DNA from: Blastococcus aurantiacus
GTDB taxonomy: Bacteria; Actinomycetota; Actinomycetes; Mycobacteriales; Geodermatophilaceae
Length of the DNA stretch: 64,000 bases
Direction: 5' to 3'
Assembly: GCF_900102425.1 (NCBI RefSeq)
Contig: NZ_FNBT01000006.1
Span: 62,001 to 126,000, forward strand
Numbering within the stretch: the first letter of the stretch is position 1; every line of letters starts with the position of its first letter. Below the pieces are notes generated by a model. That model was not told where the DNA came from. It ran no database searches and saw nothing but the letters and a program-made list of their open reading frames with translations. Positions 62,012 through 64,000 of the stretch are shown in pieces. The position numbers and the translations under genes were made by a program.

Positions 62012-62053
62012 GGGGCCCGCTGTGCCGGGATCAGCCGATCCCGGCGCGAGGGG

Positions 62054-63058
62054 TCAGGGCGTGACGTCCCGGGACCCGGCCAGCCAGCCGGCGAGCTCCG
62101 CCATGTAGGCGGCCTGGGCGGCGTAGTCCATCCCGATGTACTTCCACGGGTGCACCTGGTCGGCCTGGGCGGCGGGCAGCAGCTCGTACGTGGGCTGCTC
62201 GGCCATCTGCTCCGGCGTCAGCGCCCCGCGCAGCGAGTACAGGATGATGTCGCTCGGGTACTGCGGCACGTCCTCCCAGCCGGCGGTCTGCCAGTAGTAC
62301 TCCTCACCGCCCGGGTCGACGAACTGCACGCCGAGCTCGCCGTACATGCGCAGCGAGGGCTCGTCCTCCGACTTGGCCATGTAGAAGCCCTCGTCGGCGT
62401 ACGCGGCGACGGGCAGCACGGTCAGCCCGCCGGCGGCGGCCTCGGTCAGCGCCGTGGAGGCGGCCTCGAAGTCCGCACGGGCCGCGCGGACCTCCTCGCT
62501 CTCCATGTCCGCGCCCAGGGCCTCGGCCAGCTCCGCGGTGCGCTCGATGACGTCGGCGGCCGAGCCGCGCCAGGCGATGGCGATGATCGGTGCGATCCGA
62601 GCGATCTGCTCCTGCTGCTCGAGCGACTCGAAGCCGTACAGCGGTGCGGACTCTTCCAGCGTCCCCTCGGAGTCCGTCGGGTAGACCGTCGTGACGATGA
62701 CGTCGGGGGCGGCGGCGGCGAGCTGCTCGAGGTCGATGTCGCCGTAGCTCTCGCCGAGGATCTCCACGTCGGAGAGGTCCCGGCCCTCGAACGCGACGTC
62801 GTCGGCGGTGGAGGTCTGGCCGAAGGTGGCGACGGGCTCGACGCCGTAGTTCCACAGCGAGGACATGACGTCGTTGATCCCGGCGACGCGCTCGGGGGCG
62901 GCGTCGAGCTCGACGGTGTTGCCCAGGTCGTCGGTGAAGGACCAGCCCTCGTCAGCTGCCGCGGCGTCGTCGCCGCCGTCGTCACTGGAGCAGGCGCTCA
63001 CGCCGACCACGGCGAGCGCGAGCAGGCCGCCGAGCAGGCGGCGGGATGTGCGGTGCAA
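62054..63058 (-). CDS. Iron-siderophore substrate-binding lipoprotein
   Basis: The 334-residue lipoprotein has a signal peptide (MHRTSRRLLGGLLALAVVGV, lipobox VSAC) and a FepB/FecB-like binding fold: WSFTDDLGNTVELDAAPERVAGIND, LEQLAAAAPDVIVTTVYP and a C-terminal HPWKYIGMDYAAQAAYMAELAGWL. It should capture ferric siderophores. The TTG start has GAGGGAG upstream. An iron box lies 47 bp before the start. No transport partners are nearby within the window. Confidence 0.88.
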   Translation of the reverse strand: MHRTSRRLLGGLLALAVVGVSACSSDDGGDDAAAADEGWSFTDDLGNTVELDAAPERVAGINDVMSSLWNYGVEPVATFGQTSTADDVAFEGRDLSDVEILGESYGDIDLEQLAAAAPDVIVTTVYPTDSEGTLEESAPLYGFESLEQQEQIARIAPIIAIAWRGSAADVIERTAELAEALGADMESEEVRAARADFEAASTALTEAAAGGLTVLPVAAYADEGFYMAKSEDEPSLRMYGELGVQFVDPGGEEYYWQTAGWEDVPQYPSDIILYSLRGALTPEQMAEQPTYELLPAAQADQVHPWKYIGMDYAAQAAYMAELAGWLAGSRDVTP

Positions 63059-63104
63059 CGGAACTCCCTCGGGTCAGGGGACGATGATCATCCCCAGGCG
63101 CCGC

Positions 63105-63123
63105 GAAGGTTAGCCTTTCCTAA
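63105..63123 (-). promoter_or_regulatory. IdeR/DtxR iron box
   Basis: On the minus strand TTAGGAAAGGCTAACCTTC matches the IdeR/DtxR consensus at 15 of 19 positions, with the GGCTAACCT core intact. It precedes the siderophore-binding lipoprotein gene, so repression by iron is expected. Confidence 0.8.
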
Positions 63124-63183
63124 GTTGCGTTCGCCAGGGGTCCGGTGCGGGGCGGGCGCGACCACCGCCCCGCACCGGACGTC

Positions 63184-64000
63184 TCAGGCGTCGGCAGACG
63201 CCGGCTGCCGCTCGTCCACCGGGATGAGCAGCGCGATGAGTGCGGCCAGCAGGGCCGCTCCGCCGCAGATGGCGAACAGCGTCCGGTAGGCGCTCAGGGA
63301 CGGCAGCTCGGCCGACCCCAGCGCGATCGTCTGCGCCGCGAGGAGGGTGCCGCCGATCGCGCTGGCCAGCGAGCTGCCCACGCTGCGGGCCAGTGTGTTC
63401 AGGCCGTTGGCCGCGGCCAGCTCGTCGCTGGGTGCCGCCCGCAGGATGAGGCTGGGCATGGCGGCGTAGGCGATGCCGGTGCCCGCCCCGACGATCGTCG
63501 TCCCGATCACGATCTGGGTGAACGAGTCGACGAACACGATCCGCGACAGGAAGCCGAGCGCGACGACCGAGCCGCCGATCGCCAGGGTGATCTTCGGGCC
63601 GAAGCGGGCGGAGAGGATCGCCGAGACCGGCGAGAGCGCCAGCATGGCCAGGCCGCTGGGCAGCATCGCCATGCCGCTGGCCAGCACCGACGAGCCGAAG
63701 CCGTAGCCACTGGCCGCGGGGGCCTGCACGTAGGTCGCGGTACCGATCAGCATGGCGAACAGCGCGAAGCCGACGCACAGCGAGGCGATGTTGGTGAGCA
63801 GCAGCGACGGGCGGGCGTTGACCACCAGGTCGACCAGCGGCGAGGCGACGCGGCGCTCGACCAGCACGAACGCCGCCAACAGGGCGGCGGCCAGCACCAG
63901 GAGGCCGATGGTCCGCGGGTCGCCCCAGCCCCACGTCGTGGCCTCGGCCAGCGGCAGCAGCAGGGAGACCAGGGCGGCGGCGAGCAGGACGGCGCCGGGA
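63184..64000 (-). CDS. MFS transporter, C-terminal part (DHA2-like), cut by window edge
   Basis: The frame is open from the stop at 63184 to the window edge (272 codons seen). It codes for at least seven hydrophobic helices, including GLLVLAAALLAAFVLVERRVASPLVDL, SVLASGMAMLPSGLAMLALSPVSAILSARFGPK and SSLASAIGGTLLAAQTIALG. The VERRVASPLVDL segment is typical of 14-helix EmrB/QacA-like pumps after helix 8. The N-terminal half lies beyond the window, so the substrate and start are unknown. Confidence 0.8.
   Translation of the reverse strand, partial: PGAVLLAAALVSLLLPLAEATTWGWGDPRTIGLLVLAAALLAAFVLVERRVASPLVDLVVNARPSLLLTNIASLCVGFALFAMLIGTATYVQAPAASGYGFGSSVLASGMAMLPSGLAMLALSPVSAILSARFGPKITLAIGGSVVALGFLSRIVFVDSFTQIVIGTTIVGAGTGIAYAAMPSLILRAAPSDELAAANGLNTLARSVGSSLASAIGGTLLAAQTIALGSAELPSLSAYRTLFAICGGAALLAALIALLIPVDERQPASADA

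Overview
The window is chromosomal DNA of a very GC-rich actinobacterium. GTG and TTG starts are frequent, several genes look leaderless, and there are IdeR/DtxR-type iron boxes, a SAM-IV type riboswitch and a mycofactocin locus. Gene content and codon use suggest a member of the Geodermatophilaceae (Blastococcus, Geodermatophilus, Modestobacter) or a close relative; this placement is inference. No tRNA, rRNA, CRISPR array, insertion sequence or prophage was seen, and composition is even throughout.

Region 1-14.5 kb: two tandem paralogous lipoproteins (the first cut by the window edge), a DUF3097 protein, a PRC-barrel/DUF2382 stress protein, an M18 aminopeptidase divergent from a MOSC protein, a small phosphotransferase, an LppX/LprG-like lipoprotein, a fused MoxR-type AAA+/VWA protein, an NDMA-dependent (nicotinoprotein) alcohol dehydrogenase, an aromatic-ring-type FAD monooxygenase, a small membrane protein and a GNAT acetyltransferase.

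Region 14.6-27.7 kb: a mycofactocin locus in dispersed form. mftD and mftR are read leftward; the 38-residue precursor mftA, then mftB and mftC, are read rightward. mftE and mftF lie 6-8 kb further on, separated by a GGDEF-EAL protein, a flavin-binding stress protein, a TetR/EmrB-type efflux pair, a YchJ protein, a REC-Hpt protein and an iron-siderophore binding lipoprotein. The upstream regions of mftA and mftD share a 15-bp inverted repeat that is a good candidate MftR operator. The alcohol dehydrogenase at 10.6 kb belongs to the enzyme class that depends on mycofactocin.

Region 27.8-40.4 kb: two translationally coupled drug-efflux transporters, a CoxG-domain protein with a histone-H1-like tail and membrane anchor, a DedA-HAD-hydrolase operon, an amidohydrolase-monooxygenase pair, a self-regulated ArsR/AHSA1 operon with two operators, a metallo-beta-lactamase-fold hydrolase, and a UBP-type zinc-finger protein next to a Na+/H+ antiporter that carries the same finger at its C-terminus.

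Region 40.4-54.9 kb: TldD/TldE, a cysteine-rich small protein with a long leader, a NlpC/P60 peptidoglycan hydrolase, an amino-acid permease preceded by a 9-codon overlapping uORF, a YdeI protein, a phosphatase-NnrD pair, glutamate dehydrogenase, a gamma-carbonic anhydrase, a VOC protein, and a metY-metX methionine operon behind a SAM-IV type riboswitch.

Region 54.9-64 kb: a polar amino-acid ABC importer (binding protein, permease, ATPase), a MscS channel with a Thr/Glu/Pro-rich membrane partner, an acyl-CoA thioesterase, a BCCT osmolyte transporter, a second iron-regulated siderophore-binding lipoprotein, and the C-terminal half of a drug-efflux transporter that runs off the window.
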